This document shows, piece by piece, positions 53,918 through 64,000 of a DNA stretch of 64,000 bases (positions are counted from its first letter, which is position 1; each line of letters begins with the position of its first letter). Below the pieces are notes generated by a model that was not told where the DNA came from, ran no database searches, and was given only the letters and a program-made list of their open reading frames with translations. The DNA comes from Staphylococcus argensis (GTDB taxonomy: Bacteria > Bacillota > Bacilli > Staphylococcales > Staphylococcaceae), in NCBI RefSeq assembly GCF_002902305.1, contig NZ_PPPX01000001.1:753655-817654 (forward strand). The letters run 5' to 3'. Both the position numbers and the translations under genes were made by a program.

Positions 53918-56623
53918 ATGGCTTCAAATATGAAAGAGCAAGCGAAAAAGACGTTTGATCTTAACGGTAAATCATATACTTACTATGATTTAAGTACTTT
54001 AGAAGACCAAGGTTTAACTAAAGTTTCTAAATTGCCATATTCAATCAGAGTATTATTAGAATCAGTATTAAGACAAGAAGATGGTCATGTCATTACTGAC
54101 GAACACATTAAATCTTTAGCAGAGTTTACTCAAGGTGCTAAAGGTGAAGTTCCTTTCAAACCATCACGTGTTATCTTACAAGACTTCACTGGTGTACCAG
54201 CAGTAGTAGACTTAGCATCATTACGTAAAGCAATGAATGATGTAGGCGGGGATTTAAACAAGATCAATCCAGAAGTGCCAGTTGATTTAGTTATCGACCA
54301 CTCTGTACAAGTTGATAGCTACGCTAATCCTGACGCACTAGAACGAAATATGAAATTAGAATTCGAACGTAACTACGAACGTTACCAATTCTTAAACTGG
54401 GCGACTAAAGCTTTCGATAACTATAAAGCTGTACCACCTGCAACAGGTATCGTACACCAAGTTAACTTAGAGTATTTAGCTAATGTTGTTCACGTACGTG
54501 AAGATGACAATGGTGACGAAGTTGCATTCCCAGATACTTTAGTAGGTACTGACTCTCACACTACTATGATCAACGGTCTCGGCGTATTAGGCTGGGGTGT
54601 TGGTGGTATCGAAGCCGAAGCAGGTATGTTAGGTCAACCATCATACTTCCCGATTCCAGAAGTTATTGGTGTTAAATTAACTAACGAATTACCACAAGGT
54701 TCTACAGCTACTGACCTAGCTTTACGTGTAACTCAAGAGTTACGTAAAAAAGGCGTAGTTGGTAAATTTATCGAATTCTATGGTCCAGGTGTTGTTAATT
54801 TACCATTAGCTGACCGTGCAACTATCGCTAACATGGCGCCAGAATATGGTGCAACTTGTGGTTTCTTCCCAGTAGACGAAGAATCACTTAAATACATGAA
54901 ATTAACAGGTCGTTCAGACGAGCATGTTGATTTAGTTAAAAAATATTTACAAGAAAACAGCTTATTCTTCGATGTAGAGAAAGAAGAGCCAGAATACACT
55001 GATGTAATCGAAATTGATTTATCAACTGTTGAAGCATCATTATCTGGTCCTAAACGTCCACAAGACTTAATCTTCTTAAGTGACATGAAGAAAGAATTCG
55101 AAGACTCTGTTACTGCTCCAGCAGGTAACCAAGGTCATGGTTTAGATAAGAGCGAATTCGACAAAGAAGCAACAATCAACTTTGAAGATGGTTCTACTGC
55201 GCAGATGACGACTGGTGATATTGCTATCGCAGCGATCACTTCTTGTACGAACACTTCTAACCCTTACGTAATGTTAGGTGCAGGTTTAGTTGCTAAGAAA
55301 GCTGTTGAAAAAGGCTTGAAAGTACCTGAATATGTTAAGACTTCATTAGCGCCAGGTTCTAAAGTTGTTACAGGTTACTTACGTGACGCTGGTCTTCAAG
55401 ATTATTTAGATGACCTAGGCTTTAACCTTGTAGGTTATGGTTGTACAACTTGTATCGGTAACTCAGGTCCATTATTACCTGAGATCGAAAAAGCCGTTGC
55501 TGAAGAAGATTTACTCGTAACTTCAGTATTATCAGGTAACCGTAACTTCGAAGGTCGTATCCATCCATTAGTTAAAGCGAACTACTTAGCTTCTCCGCAA
55601 CTTGTAGTAGCATACGCTTTAGCTGGTACAGTAGATATCGACTTACAAAATGAGCCGCTTGGTAAAGGTAAAGACGGTCAAGACGTTTACCTTAAAGACA
55701 TTTGGCCTTCAATCAAAGAAGTTGCTGACACTGTAGACAGTGTTGTAACTCCTGAGTTATTCAAAGAAGAATATGAGTCTGTATACAACAATAATGAAAT
55801 GTGGAATGAAATCGATGTTACTGATAAACCATTATATGACTTCGATCCTAATTCTACTTACATTCAAAACCCATCATTCTTCCAAGGTTTATCTAAAGAA
55901 CCAGATAGCATTAAACCATTAACAGGTATGCGCGTACTTGGTAAATTTGGAGATTCTGTTACTACTGACCACATTTCTCCAGCAGGTGCTATCGGTAAAG
56001 ATACGCCAGCAGGTAAGTACTTACTTGAACATGATGTTCCTGTACGTAACTTCAACTCTTACGGTTCACGTCGTGGTAACCACGAAGTAATGGTACGTGG
56101 TACTTTCGCGAATATCCGTATCAAGAACCAATTAGCGCCAGGTACTGAAGGTGGATTCACTACTTATTGGCCAACTGACGAAGTAATGTCAATTTATGAT
56201 GCAGCTCAAAAATACAAAGAAGATAACACTGGTTTAGTTGTACTTGCTGGTAATGACTACGGTATGGGTTCTTCACGTGACTGGGCAGCTAAAGGTACAA
56301 ACCTTTTAGGTGTTAAGACAGTTATCGCTCAAAGTTACGAACGTATCCACCGTTCTAACTTAGTTATGATGGGTGTACTCCCATTACAATTCCAAGATGG
56401 CGAATCTGCAGATAGCTTAGGTCTTGATGGTTCTGAAACATTCTCAGTTGATATTAACGAAGATGTTAAGCCACATGACTTAATCGATGTTAAAGCAACT
56501 AAAGAAGATGGAACTGAAGTTGACTTTAAAGCTATCGCTCGTTTCGACTCTAACGTTGAAATGGATTACTACCGTAATGGCGGTATCTTACAACTTGTAT
56601 TACGTGATAAACTCGCTCAATAA
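53918..56623 (+). CDS. acnA: Aconitate hydratase
   Basis: Aconitase converts citrate to isocitrate in the TCA cycle and can bind RNA when its cluster is lost. The 901-aa enzyme has cluster ligands Cys443 ([12 protein letters not shown]) and Cys509/Cys512 ([17 protein letters not shown]). The swivel domain has [15 protein letters not shown] near residue 790. The ribosome site is an unusual run of seven G (53905-53911), 6 nt before the ATG. A Fur box and CcpC/CcpE-type boxes lie upstream, so expression should follow citrate and iron. Codon use is that of a highly expressed gene. Confidence 0.98.
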   Translation: MASNMKEQAKKTFDLNGKSYTYYDLSTLEDQGLTKVSKLPYSIRVLLESVLRQEDGHVITDEHIKSLAEFTQGAKGEVPFKPSRVILQDFTGVPAVVDLASLRKAMNDVGGDLNKINPEVPVDLVIDHSVQVDSYANPDALERNMKLEFERNYERYQFLNWATKAFDNYKAVPPATGIVHQVNLEYLANVVHVREDDNGDEVAFPDTLVGTDSHTTMINGLGVLGWGVGGIEAEAGMLGQPSYFPIPEVIGVKLTNELPQGSTATDLALRVTQELRKKGVVGKFIEFYGPGVVNLPLADRATIANMAPEYGATCGFFPVDEESLKYMKLTGRSDEHVDLVKKYLQENSLFFDVEKEEPEYTDVIEIDLSTVEASLSGPKRPQDLIFLSDMKKEFEDSVTAPAGNQGHGLDKSEFDKEATINFEDGSTAQMTTGDIAIAAITSCTNTSNPYVMLGAGLVAKKAVEKGLKVPEYVKTSLAPGSKVVTGYLRDAGLQDYLDDLGFNLVGYGCTTCIGNSGPLLPEIEKAVAEEDLLVTSVLSGNRNFEGRIHPLVKANYLASPQLVVAYALAGTVDIDLQNEPLGKGKDGQDVYLKDIWPSIKEVADTVDSVVTPELFKEEYESVYNNNEMWNEIDVTDKPLYDFDPNSTYIQNPSFFQGLSKEPDSIKPLTGMRVLGKFGDSVTTDHISPAGAIGKDTPAGKYLLEHDVPVRNFNSYGSRRGNHEVMVRGTFANIRIKNQLAPGTEGGFTTYWPTDEVMSIYDAAQKYKEDNTGLVVLAGNDYGMGSSRDWAAKGTNLLGVKTVIAQSYERIHRSNLVMMGVLPLQFQDGESADSLGLDGSETFSVDINEDVKPHDLIDVKATKEDGTEVDFKAIARFDSNVEMDYYRNGGILQLVLRDKLAQ

Positions 56624-56635
56624 TAATGAGTTTTG

Positions 56636-56667
56636 GACTGGGACTTTCGAGTTCCAGTCTTTTTTTA
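56636..56667 (+). terminator. Intrinsic terminator after acnA
   Basis: GACTGGGAC (56636-56644) pairs with GTTCCAGTC (56651-56659), one wobble, followed by seven T. Confidence 0.92.
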
Positions 56668-56780
56668 TGTAGAGCAAAGCAACACAAGGAGAAACTACAG
56701 TTTAAAAACTTCTATTCTATCGTAAGCGTATGTTAAAATTTTTATTAGACTAAAAGTGAGTGAAATGAGGAAGTACTAAA

Positions 56781-57248
56781 ATGATTTATAGTATTACTGA
56801 AATTCAAGCAAGATATCAAGAAACCGACCAAATGGGTGTTATTTATCACGGAAATTATCCAACTTGGTTTGAAGTGGCACGAACGGATTATATTAATAAA
56901 CTTGGATTTAGTTACAAAGATATGGAGGATAATGGTGTCATTTCTCCAGTGACTGAACTCGATATTAAATACATTAAGTCTGTTACATATCCTGAAAAAG
57001 TTAAAATAAAAACATGGGTCGAAAGATATTCTCGACTCAAGTCTATTTATTGCTACGAAGTATATAATGAAGCTGGAGAATTAGCGACTACAGGTTCTAC
57101 GACTTTAACTTGTATTCGTAAAGATACTTATAAACCTATCCGTTTAGATCGCACTTTTCCAGAATGGCACGATGTATATCACAAAGTAGCAGCGCTCAAC
57201 AAAGAAGGCGTGGATTTCGAGGTTACGAACGGTGTTGAAGAGTTATAA
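56781..57248 (+). CDS. Acyl-CoA thioesterase, 4HBT/YbgC-like
   Basis: This 155-aa hot-dog-fold thioesterase is of the 4-hydroxybenzoyl-CoA thioesterase type. The active-site segment RYQETDQMGVIYHGNYPTWF near residue 9 has the Asp-x-x-Gly...Tyr-His-x-x-Tyr pattern, followed by FEVARTDYINKLG. The substrate is likely a short or medium acyl-CoA but cannot be fixed. GAGGAAGT precedes the ATG. It follows acnA as in other staphylococci but is separated from it by a terminator. Confidence 0.9.
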   Translation: MIYSITEIQARYQETDQMGVIYHGNYPTWFEVARTDYINKLGFSYKDMEDNGVISPVTELDIKYIKSVTYPEKVKIKTWVERYSRLKSIYCYEVYNEAGELATTGSTTLTCIRKDTYKPIRLDRTFPEWHDVYHKVAALNKEGVDFEVTNGVEEL

Positions 57249-57252
57249 GTTT

Positions 57253-57305
57253 AAATAACGCTATGACAAAAAGGAGAAATCCTAAATGTCATAGCGTTAT
57301 TTATA
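57253..57305 (+). terminator. Intrinsic terminator after the thioesterase gene
   Basis: A perfect 16-bp stem: AAATAACGCTATGACA (57253-57268) and TGTCATAGCGTTATTT (57287-57302). Loop 18 nt. Confidence 0.92.
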
Positions 57306-57690
57306 GCAATTGAGTTGGGTCAATTAGAACACTCTGAGCAGTATACAACACGCATAAGTTCAAAAGAAATACTGAGTTGACTAACTTGCGTAAAACGATA
57401 ACACTAGCCCGTTCATAAGCCTAATTAGAGCCTATATAATACGCTAAATGTTGCTAAGTAGATTATGCCTAATAGCTTTTAATCTAAGCTAGTACACGCA
57501 CACTTGAGCTGACTGTGAGGTTAAAGCAATAAGTTTTTATAGCCAGTGCAAGCTAGCATTCCACTCGTGTACACTATTTCACTACCGATACACTTTTTAC
57601 CAGGATGATAGATTCCTTATATACTTATATGAGCTATTCCGCATATACGAGCTCTCTCGGCTGACCAACCTAAGTGCGTATCATTTACAA
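57306..57690. other. Gene-free 385-bp stretch
   Basis: No frame with a ribosome site, no operator and no long repeat is visible. A short AATTGA/TCAATT hairpin occurs near 57308. The base composition is more balanced than in typical staphylococcal spacers and stops occur in all frames, so it may be decayed coding sequence; I cannot say of what. Confidence 0.4.
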
Positions 57691-57987
57691 CTACATTTCT
57701 TCAGTGTACACAATTTCGTCATGTTCACCTACATCAATTTTTAAATGGTGACCTTCGTAGTACCAGACATCTTTCTCAGCGACTACGATGTTTAAACCGT
57801 CATAATTCTCTTCATAACCAATATCTATATCATCTTTTTTACTTACAGTGAAAGCGGGGCCAAATCCCTGCTTGAGTTCAAACGAACCTCCGTAACGAAC
57901 GAAGAATTGTACAACTTTGTTATCTTCGGGTAATTCTAATTCATCTTTAAACCAATCTTTTGCTTCTTGAGTTAGTTCTATTTTCAT
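57691..57987 (-). CDS. HesB/YneR-like protein
   Basis: This 98-aa protein has the HesB/IscA-like (Fe-S biosynthesis-type) fold of the YneR group. It follows the family outline: [40 protein letters not shown] and a C-terminal [17 protein letters not shown]. It has no cysteine at all, so it cannot bind an Fe-S cluster in the manner of IscA; its role is unknown. A good ribosome site (AAAGGAGTGACAG) precedes the ATG. In Bacillus the same gene lies near parE/plsY, and the order here agrees. Confidence 0.88.
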   Translation of the reverse strand: MKIELTQEAKDWFKDELELPEDNKVVQFFVRYGGSFELKQGFGPAFTVSKKDDIDIGYEENYDGLNIVVAEKDVWYYEGHHLKIDVGEHDEIVYTEEM

Positions 57988-58132
57988 AATCTGTCACTCC
58001 TTTATGCACACTCGCTCACTTCATTGAGTTGAGTATTGTAAAAGTATAACATCTAGTGTAGCAAAGAAATCTATCTCAGACTAATCAGAATATTTTATCA
58101 TAAGTGATAACTCACTATGCTGTTCATCAAAT

Positions 58133-58173
58133 AAAAAAGCCATAGAAGTTCTCATCATTTCAACTTCTATGGC
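58133..58173 (-). terminator. Terminator of plsY
   Basis: On the minus strand GCCATAGAAGTT pairs perfectly with AACTTCTATGGC across an 11-nt loop, followed by six T. It lies shortly after the plsY stop. Confidence 0.9.
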
Positions 58174-58196
58174 GTATCATTTAACCCCTATAAACT

Positions 58197-58805
58197 TTAC
58201 ATCCATTTAATCTTAGGTTCTTCACCTTTAATAATACGTACGATATTTGTGCGATGTCTAATAATCAGTATAATTCCAACGACGATACTCATACCAAGTA
58301 AGATGTAATTGCCAATGAAGATGGCACCGATAATACAGCAAATGGCAGCGATGATACTTGATAAAGATACATATTTCGTCAAATACAGAATAAAGAAAAA
58401 GATAATTGCGAGTGTCAGCAAGAGAATGGGATGAGTTCCAAGTACTACACCAGCACTAGTCGCAACAGCTTTACCTCCACGGAAACCAAGATAGATAGGG
58501 TAGACGTGTCCAATGATTGAGAAGACGCCCACGATTAAACCGTTAGTAAAGAATTCACTAATCGGACCTGAACTATGTACAGGTAGCCATAAAGGTAAGA
58601 ATACAACGATAAATCCTTTGAATATATCTAGAAAAGTAACGACAAAGCCGGCTGGTTTGCCGAGAACTCTGAAACTGTTCGTCGCTCCAGTATTCCCACT
58701 ACCATATTGTCTAATATCTTTTTTGAAGAATAATTTGCCGATGACGAGCCCACTTGGAATAGCACCAATCAAATAGCTCAGGATCAACATGATTACTATC
58801 ATCAT
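58197..58805 (-). CDS. plsY: Glycerol-3-phosphate acyltransferase PlsY
   Basis: PlsY transfers an acyl group from acyl-phosphate to glycerol-3-phosphate, the first step of phospholipid synthesis. The 202-aa membrane protein has the three conserved loops: [17 protein letters not shown] with the [16 protein letters not shown] motif, [19 protein letters not shown], and the C-terminal [19 protein letters not shown]. At least five helices are visible. The start at 58805 gives the length known from other staphylococci, though its ribosome site (AAAGG) is distant. It is divergent from parE, the usual arrangement. Confidence 0.96.
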   Translation of the reverse strand: MMIVIMLILSYLIGAIPSGLVIGKLFFKKDIRQYGSGNTGATNSFRVLGKPAGFVVTFLDIFKGFIVVFLPLWLPVHSSGPISEFFTNGLIVGVFSIIGHVYPIYLGFRGGKAVATSAGVVLGTHPILLLTLAIIFFFILYLTKYVSLSSIIAAICCIIGAIFIGNYILLGMSIVVGIILIIRHRTNIVRIIKGEEPKIKWM

Positions 58806-58910
58806 TTTACAATCACAACCTTTAATGACGTTAGGATTATTTTATCATAGATAACGTAGGTGCGACGAATAAATTTTTAGATCAGCAGCTTTTACACTCT
58901 AAATATTGTT

Positions 58911-58982
58911 TTGACGCTTGCATTTTGCGTAAATTTATATAAGAATAACTATTGTATAGTTTAAAAAACGAACGTACGTTTG
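58911..58982 (+). promoter_or_regulatory. parE promoter region with LexA box
   Basis: TTGACG (58911-58916) and TTTATA (58934-58939) with 17-nt spacing form a plausible promoter. CGAACGTACGTTTG at 58969-58982 is a LexA box (one mismatch to CGAACRNRYGTTYC), directly before the ribosome site. parE and parC are known LexA targets in S. aureus. Confidence 0.8.
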
Positions 58983-58998
58983 TAGGAGGGCGAAACGA

Positions 58999-60999
58999 TT
59001 GGTTAAGAATAATAGCAACACTTATTCGGACGATTCCATTCAGGTGCTTGAAGGGTTAGAGGCCGTAAGAAAGAGACCTGGTATGTACATAGGTTCTACC
59101 GATAAACGTGGGTTACATCACTTAGTCTACGAAGTTGTCGACAACTCTGTAGATGAGGTATTAAATGGTTATGGTGATCAAATTAAGGTCACAATCAATA
59201 AAGACGATAGTGTTTCCATAGAAGATAACGGCCGTGGTATGCCTACTGGAATTCACGCTTCTGGTAAGCCAACAGTTGAAGTTATTTTTACCGTCTTACA
59301 CGCCGGAGGTAAATTCGGTCAAGGTGGCTACAAGACTTCAGGTGGTTTACATGGGGTAGGTGCCTCAGTAGTGAATGCTTTAAGTGAATGGTTAGAAGTA
59401 GAAATCTATCGTGACGGTCAAATTTATCGTCAGACTTTCAGCAATGGTGGTTTGCCTACAAGCGGTCTAGAGAAGATGGGTAAGACGCGTAAGACAGGAA
59501 CGAAAGTCACATTCAAACCAGACCCTCAAATATTTAAATCAGCCACTTCATTTAACTTTGAGACGTTAAGCGAACGTTTGCAAGAATCTGCATTTCTACT
59601 CAAAGATCTCCGAATTGAATTGAAAGATTTACGTCAAGGTAAAGAACGTGAAGAAGTCTATCATTATGAAGAAGGAATTAAAGAGTTCGTAAGTTATGTC
59701 AATGAAGGTAAAGAAGTATTGCATGATGTAACGATGTTTACAGGAGAAGCGAACAACATCGAAGTTGATATTGCCTTTCAATATAATGATCAATATTCTG
59801 AAAGTATCTTAAGTTTCGTTAATAATGTACGTACGAAAGATGGCGGCACTCATGAAGTTGGGTTTAAGACTGCGATGACACGTATGTTCAATGATTATGC
59901 GCGTCGTATTAATGAGTTGAAAGATAAAGATAAGAACCTTGAAGGTAACGATATCCGTGAAGGTTTAACAGCTATCATTTCAGTACGTATTCCTGAAGAA
60001 TTGCTTCAGTTTGAAGGTCAAACGAAATCGAAGTTAGGTACACCTGAAGCACGTGGTGCAGTGGAGTCCGTTGTTTCAGACAAATTACCATACTATCTAG
60101 AGGAGAAAGGGCAACTTTCTAAATCGTTAGTGAAGAAAGCGATTAAAGCGCAACAAGCTCGTATTGCGGCACGTAAAGCACGTGAAGATGCACGTTCAGG
60201 TAAGAAGAATAAGCGTAAGGATACATTGTTATCAGGTAAATTAACGCCTGCGCAAAGTAAGAATGTAGATAAGAACGAGCTCTATTTAGTTGAGGGTGAT
60301 TCAGCAGGTGGTTCGGCTAAGTTAGGTAGAGACCGCAAATTCCAAGCTATCTTACCGTTGCGTGGTAAAGTAATCAATACTGAAAAAGCGCGTTTAGAAG
60401 ATATTTTTAAAAATGAAGAAATCAATACGATTATTCATACGATAGGCGCTGGTGTAGGTACTGAGTTTAAACTAGAGGATAGTAACTATAGTCGAGTGAT
60501 CATCATGACCGACGCAGACACAGATGGTGCCCATATCCAAGTATTACTACTTACATTCTTCTTCAAATATATGAAACCACTCGTGCAAGCAGGTAGAGTA
60601 TTTATTGCGTTACCACCGCTTTATAAATTAGAAAAAGGTAAAGGTAAGAAGCAAAAAGTAGAATACGCTTGGACCGATGAAGAACTTGAGAAACTTCAGA
60701 ACAAGCTTGGTAAAGGCTTTAGTTTGCAACGTTATAAAGGTTTAGGTGAAATGAATCCTGAACAATTGTGGGAAACGACGATGAATCCAGAAACGCGTAC
60801 ATTGATCCGCGTGCAAGTAGATGACGAAATTCGTTCTTCTAAACGTGTGACGACATTGATGGGCGATAAAGTCGCGCCACGTCGTGAATGGATTGAGAAT
60901 CATGTCGAATTTGGTCTGCAAGAGGATCAAAGTATCTTAGACAATAGTGAAATACAAGTATTAGAGCAAGATGACATCGACGAGGAGGATGCGAAGTGA
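58999..60999 (+). CDS. parE: DNA topoisomerase IV subunit B
   Basis: ParE is the ATPase half of topoisomerase IV, which separates linked daughter chromosomes. The 666-aa protein has the GHKL ATPase ([44 protein letters not shown]) and the TOPRIM domain ([30 protein letters not shown]). The quinolone-determining region [16 protein letters not shown] looks normal. The start is TTG 58999, 8 nt after AGGAGGG. Its stop overlaps the parC GTG by 4 nt (GTGA), coupling translation. A LexA box lies upstream. Confidence 0.98.
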   Translation: MVKNNSNTYSDDSIQVLEGLEAVRKRPGMYIGSTDKRGLHHLVYEVVDNSVDEVLNGYGDQIKVTINKDDSVSIEDNGRGMPTGIHASGKPTVEVIFTVLHAGGKFGQGGYKTSGGLHGVGASVVNALSEWLEVEIYRDGQIYRQTFSNGGLPTSGLEKMGKTRKTGTKVTFKPDPQIFKSATSFNFETLSERLQESAFLLKDLRIELKDLRQGKEREEVYHYEEGIKEFVSYVNEGKEVLHDVTMFTGEANNIEVDIAFQYNDQYSESILSFVNNVRTKDGGTHEVGFKTAMTRMFNDYARRINELKDKDKNLEGNDIREGLTAIISVRIPEELLQFEGQTKSKLGTPEARGAVESVVSDKLPYYLEEKGQLSKSLVKKAIKAQQARIAARKAREDARSGKKNKRKDTLLSGKLTPAQSKNVDKNELYLVEGDSAGGSAKLGRDRKFQAILPLRGKVINTEKARLEDIFKNEEINTIIHTIGAGVGTEFKLEDSNYSRVIIMTDADTDGAHIQVLLLTFFFKYMKPLVQAGRVFIALPPLYKLEKGKGKKQKVEYAWTDEELEKLQNKLGKGFSLQRYKGLGEMNPEQLWETTMNPETRTLIRVQVDDEIRSSKRVTTLMGDKVAPRREWIENHVEFGLQEDQSILDNSEIQVLEQDDIDEEDAK

Positions 61000-63401
61000 G
61001 TGAGATAATTCAAGATCTTTCGCTTGAAGATGTAATAGGTGATCGCTTTGGTCGTTATAGTAAATATATTATTCAAGAGCGTGCGTTACCAGACGTTCGA
61101 GATGGCTTGAAACCTGTACAACGCCGTATTCTATATGCGATGTACTCTAGTGGAAATACGTATGACAAGAACTTCCGTAAGAGTGCTAAATCGGTCGGTG
61201 ACGTTATCGGTCAATACCATCCGCATGGGGATACATCTGTTTACGATGCGATGGTCCGTTTGAGTCAGGAGTGGAAATTGCGTCATGTATTGATAGAGAT
61301 GCATGGTAATAACGGTAGTATTGATAACGATCCTCCTGCAGCGATGCGTTACACAGAGGCGAAGTTGAGTAAGTTATCTGAGCAGTTATTGCGTGATATT
61401 AACAAAGAAACTGTGCCTTTCATGCCTAACTATGACGATACGACAACTGAGCCGATGGTATTACCGGCACGCTTGCCTAACTTATTAATCAATGGAAGTA
61501 CGGGGATTTCTGCGGGTTATGCGACAGACATTCCTACACATAACCTAGGCGAAGTCATCCAAGCTACGCTGAAATATATTGATAATCCCGATATTACTGT
61601 GAGCCAATTGATGAAATATATTAAAGGCCCTGACTTCCCAACTGGCGGAATTATTCAAGGTATTGAAGGAATTAAGAAAGCTTATCAAACGGGTAAAGGT
61701 AAAATCGTCGTCCGTTCTAAAGTTGATACAGAGAATTTACGTAATGGACGTAAAGAACTCGTCGTCACTGAAATTCCTTACGAAGTGAATAAGAGTGCTT
61801 TAGTTAAAAAAATCGACGAATTACGTGCTGATAAAAAAGTAGATGGCATTGTGGAAGTACGAGATGAAACGGATCGTACAGGTTTAAGAATTGCTATCGA
61901 ATTGAAAAAAGATATTAACAGTGAAGCAGTACTTAACTACTTATTTAAAAATACGGATCTTCAAATTTCGTATAATTTTAATATGGTAGCGATTAGTGAA
62001 GGCCGTCCGAAATTGATGGGCTTACGTGAAATTATCAATAGCTATCTCAATCATCAAATTGAAGTTGTGACGAATCGTACACGTTATGACTTAAAGCATG
62101 CGGAAGATCGCATGCATATTGTAGAAGGTTTAATGAAAGCCTTGTCGATCCTAGATCAAGTGATTCAATTAATTCGTAATTCGAAAAATAAACGCGATGC
62201 GAAAGATAATTTAGTTGCTGAATTTGATTTTACAGAAGCTCAAGCTGAAGCAATTGTTACGCTTCAACTCTACCGTTTGACGAATACGGATATTGTACAA
62301 TTGGAAGACGAGCATAGTGAATTGAAACAGACAATTGAGCAATTACGTCATATTCTCGATAATCATGACGCACTTCTTGCGGTAATCAAAGATGAATTGA
62401 GTGCGATTCGTAAGGAATTTAAAGAACCTCGTCGTTCTAGCATTGAAGCGGAAATTGCTGAACTTAAGATCGACAAAGAGGTCATGGTACCGAGTGAGAA
62501 TGTAGTCGTGAGCATGACACGCGATGGTTATATTAAACGTACTTCTTTACGTAGCTTTAACGCTAGCGGTGTAGAAGAAGTGGGCGTGAAAGAAGGCGAC
62601 CGTCTCCTGAAATACCTAGAGGTCAATACGCTTGATACCGTGCTCGTGTTCACTAATAAAGGACGCTATCTCTACATTCCGGTATACAAATTAGCTGATA
62701 TTAAATGGAAAGAGCTTGGTAAGCATATATCTCAAATTGTGGCGATTGATCACAACGAGACGGTCATTGATGTGTATTGTGAGCGAGACTTTAAACCTGA
62801 TGGACACTACATCCTTGCCACACGTAACGGTATGATTAAGAAAAGTAATGTTTCGATGTTTAAAACTGCACGCTACAGTAAGCCGCTTGTAGCAATGAAA
62901 GTGAAAGAAGGCGACGAACTCATCGATGTCATGCGTGTGACTGAAGCGCCTGAGATGATTACGGTACTTACTCATAAAGGGATGTCGCTAACTTACTCAT
63001 CCGATGAACTCAACGATACTGGTTTGCGTGCAGCGGGTGTGAAATCGATTAACTTAAAGGATGAAGATTACGTCGTGCTTACGCAAACTGTCAATGAGAC
63101 GGATACGATTCTAATGGCTACTCAGCGTGGTGCTCTGAAACGTATCGGTTACGGTGTGTTGCAACATGCGAAACGTGCTCAAAGAGGCATTACGTTACTT
63201 AAAGAATTGAAGAAACAACCTCATCGTATTGTCGGTGCAGACGTCATTACATCTGATGACGCGCAATATACGATAATATCTGATCGTGCTAGTGAGTCAG
63301 GTAATGTGAAAGATATTCATCTATCAGAACAGTACACAAATGGTAGCTTTGTCGTTGATGTGAAAGAGTTTGGTGAAGTTACATCACTGATCACTGAGTA
63401 A
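60996..63401 (+). CDS. parC: DNA topoisomerase IV subunit A
   Basis: ParC is the DNA-cleaving half of topoisomerase IV. The 801-aa protein carries the catalytic Tyr in [11 protein letters not shown] near residue 119 and a beta-pinwheel C-terminal domain (residues ~490-790) that wraps DNA. The quinolone-determining region reads [17 protein letters not shown], so residue 80 is Thr and residue 84 is Asp, where S. aureus has Ser and Glu. The start is GTG 60996, overlapping the parE stop. It shares the LexA-controlled parE promoter. Confidence 0.98.
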   Translation: MSEIIQDLSLEDVIGDRFGRYSKYIIQERALPDVRDGLKPVQRRILYAMYSSGNTYDKNFRKSAKSVGDVIGQYHPHGDTSVYDAMVRLSQEWKLRHVLIEMHGNNGSIDNDPPAAMRYTEAKLSKLSEQLLRDINKETVPFMPNYDDTTTEPMVLPARLPNLLINGSTGISAGYATDIPTHNLGEVIQATLKYIDNPDITVSQLMKYIKGPDFPTGGIIQGIEGIKKAYQTGKGKIVVRSKVDTENLRNGRKELVVTEIPYEVNKSALVKKIDELRADKKVDGIVEVRDETDRTGLRIAIELKKDINSEAVLNYLFKNTDLQISYNFNMVAISEGRPKLMGLREIINSYLNHQIEVVTNRTRYDLKHAEDRMHIVEGLMKALSILDQVIQLIRNSKNKRDAKDNLVAEFDFTEAQAEAIVTLQLYRLTNTDIVQLEDEHSELKQTIEQLRHILDNHDALLAVIKDELSAIRKEFKEPRRSSIEAEIAELKIDKEVMVPSENVVVSMTRDGYIKRTSLRSFNASGVEEVGVKEGDRLLKYLEVNTLDTVLVFTNKGRYLYIPVYKLADIKWKELGKHISQIVAIDHNETVIDVYCERDFKPDGHYILATRNGMIKKSNVSMFKTARYSKPLVAMKVKEGDELIDVMRVTEAPEMITVLTHKGMSLTYSSDELNDTGLRAAGVKSINLKDEDYVVLTQTVNETDTILMATQRGALKRIGYGVLQHAKRAQRGITLLKELKKQPHRIVGADVITSDDAQYTIISDRASESGNVKDIHLSEQYTNGSFVVDVKEFGEVTSLITE

Positions 63402-63484
63402 AAATATTTAAGATATAATAGTCTTTCTTGTCTTATAATGATAAAATGTAGTTTAGGTTTAACTATTAGCATATGAGAATAGGT

Positions 63485-63554
63485 AAGAGATTTATAGTTC
63501 GATGCGCTCAGATTATGAGTTGTCTTGGCGTTCATACAGTTCTATAAATCTCTT
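63485..63554 (+). terminator. Long-loop hairpin after parC
   Basis: AAGAGATTTATAG (63485-63497) and CTATAAATCTCTT (63542-63554) form a perfect 13-bp stem closing a 44-nt loop, followed by a weak T-tract (GTCGTTT). It is the likely terminator of parEC or an element in the alsT leader. Confidence 0.6.
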
Positions 63555-63595
63555 GTCGTTTAAAAATTAAATTTACAAGATGAGAGGGATAAGAA

Positions 63596-64000
63596 GTGAA
63601 TAACTTTGATAATTACATTCCTGACTGGTTTAAATCATTCGTGTCAGTCGGCAATGATTTAATCTGGTCACAGTATTTAATCGGCTTACTTATCACTGCC
63701 GGAATCTTTTTTACCATTGGATCACGCTTTGTCCAAATTAGATGGTTCCCAGAAATGTTCCGAGCGCTCGGTGAGAAGCCAGAGACGTTAGATAATGGTA
63801 AAAAAGGGATTTCGCCTTTCCAAGCCTTTGCGATTAGTGCAGGGTCACGTGTAGGTACAGGTAATATCGCCGGCGTTGCGACTGCAATTGTACTTGGTGG
63901 TCCTGGTGCAGTATTCTGGATGTGGTTGATCGCCATGATTGGTGCGGCCAGTGCATTTATTGAGGCGACTTTAGCTCAAGTATATAAAGTACCAGACAAA
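63596..64000 (+). CDS. alsT: Sodium:alanine/glycine symporter (partial, N-terminal 135 codons)
   Basis: The first 135 codons of an AGCS-family amino-acid carrier are visible; the window ends inside the gene. The N-terminal part has helices (QYLIGLLITAGIFFTIG and later) and the family signature SAGSRVGTGNIAGVATAIV followed by GGPGAVFWMWLIAMIGAAS. The start is GTG 63596 after GAGAGGG with 6-nt spacing. alsT follows parC in other staphylococci. The complete protein would be about 480-490 aa; the C-terminal half cannot be judged. Confidence 0.93.
   Translation, partial: MNNFDNYIPDWFKSFVSVGNDLIWSQYLIGLLITAGIFFTIGSRFVQIRWFPEMFRALGEKPETLDNGKKGISPFQAFAISAGSRVGTGNIAGVATAIVLGGPGAVFWMWLIAMIGAASAFIEATLAQVYKVPDK

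Overview
This is a 64-kb stretch of core chromosome from a low-GC Gram-positive bacterium, almost certainly a coagulase-negative Staphylococcus. The proteins (MiaB, Hom, PlsY, ParE/ParC, LexA, RpmG, SosA) are close to the staphylococcal families I know. The order korAB - miaB - ymcA - mutSL - glpPFKD - miaA - hfq - hflX - glnRA - nuc - hom/thrCB - lexA/sosA - tkt - sbcDC - mscL - opuD - acnA - plsY - parEC - alsT matches the staphylococcal backbone. I see no insertion sequence, prophage, tRNA, rRNA or CRISPR. I cannot name the species.

Layout. 1-6.8 kb: 3' end of a ymdB-like gene, a TPP-dependent 2-oxoacid:ferredoxin oxidoreductase (korAB), a poly-gamma-glutamate-hydrolase-like gene with a thiamine-binding protein, then miaB, ymcA and the thiamine ECF component thiW. 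7-11.7 kb: mutS-mutL. 12-17.2 kb: the glycerol regulon, with two GlpP-type leader terminators and a CcpA site on the glpF promoter. 17.5-25.2 kb: a lipase-like hydrolase, miaA-hfq, a glutathione peroxidase, hflX, a PLP enzyme, and glnR-glnA behind a perfect GlnR operator. 25.4-30.2 kb: the most species-variable part. It holds two small orphan proteins, a tail-anchored coiled coil, a small membrane protein, a membrane nuclease, a NERD protein, a protein resembling a DeoR effector domain without its HTH, and a CRE-controlled gene of uncertain fold. 30.2-38 kb: aspartokinase divergent from hom-thrC-thrB, a HAD phosphatase and an amino-acid permease. 38-41.8 kb: rpmG, a Zur-controlled zinc-free rpsN, a CAP-domain protein, and divergent lexA/sosA. 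41.8-51.5 kb: tkt, small membrane proteins, a lipoprotein, a coiled-coil membrane protein, SOS-controlled sbcDC, and mscL. 51.7-64 kb: opuD, acnA, a thioesterase, a HesB-like protein, plsY, SOS-controlled parE-parC, and the start of alsT.

Theme: regulation readable from DNA. The window carries five LexA boxes (three between lexA and sosA, one before sbcDC, one before parEC), a Zur box, a GlnR operator, two CRE sites, a CodY-like box, and a composite Fur plus CcpC/CcpE-type control region before acnA. Many genes end in strong intrinsic terminators, two of which are unusually long rod-like hairpins (about 113 nt). Many starts are TTG or GTG, so several gene starts here are placed downstream of the longest open frame on the basis of the Shine-Dalgarno position.

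No wholly new multi-gene system is evident. The best leads are the headless DeoR-like protein, the CRE-controlled orphan next to it, the acnA control region, the rod-like terminators, and the replacement of the usual katA and guaC positions by non-coding sequence.
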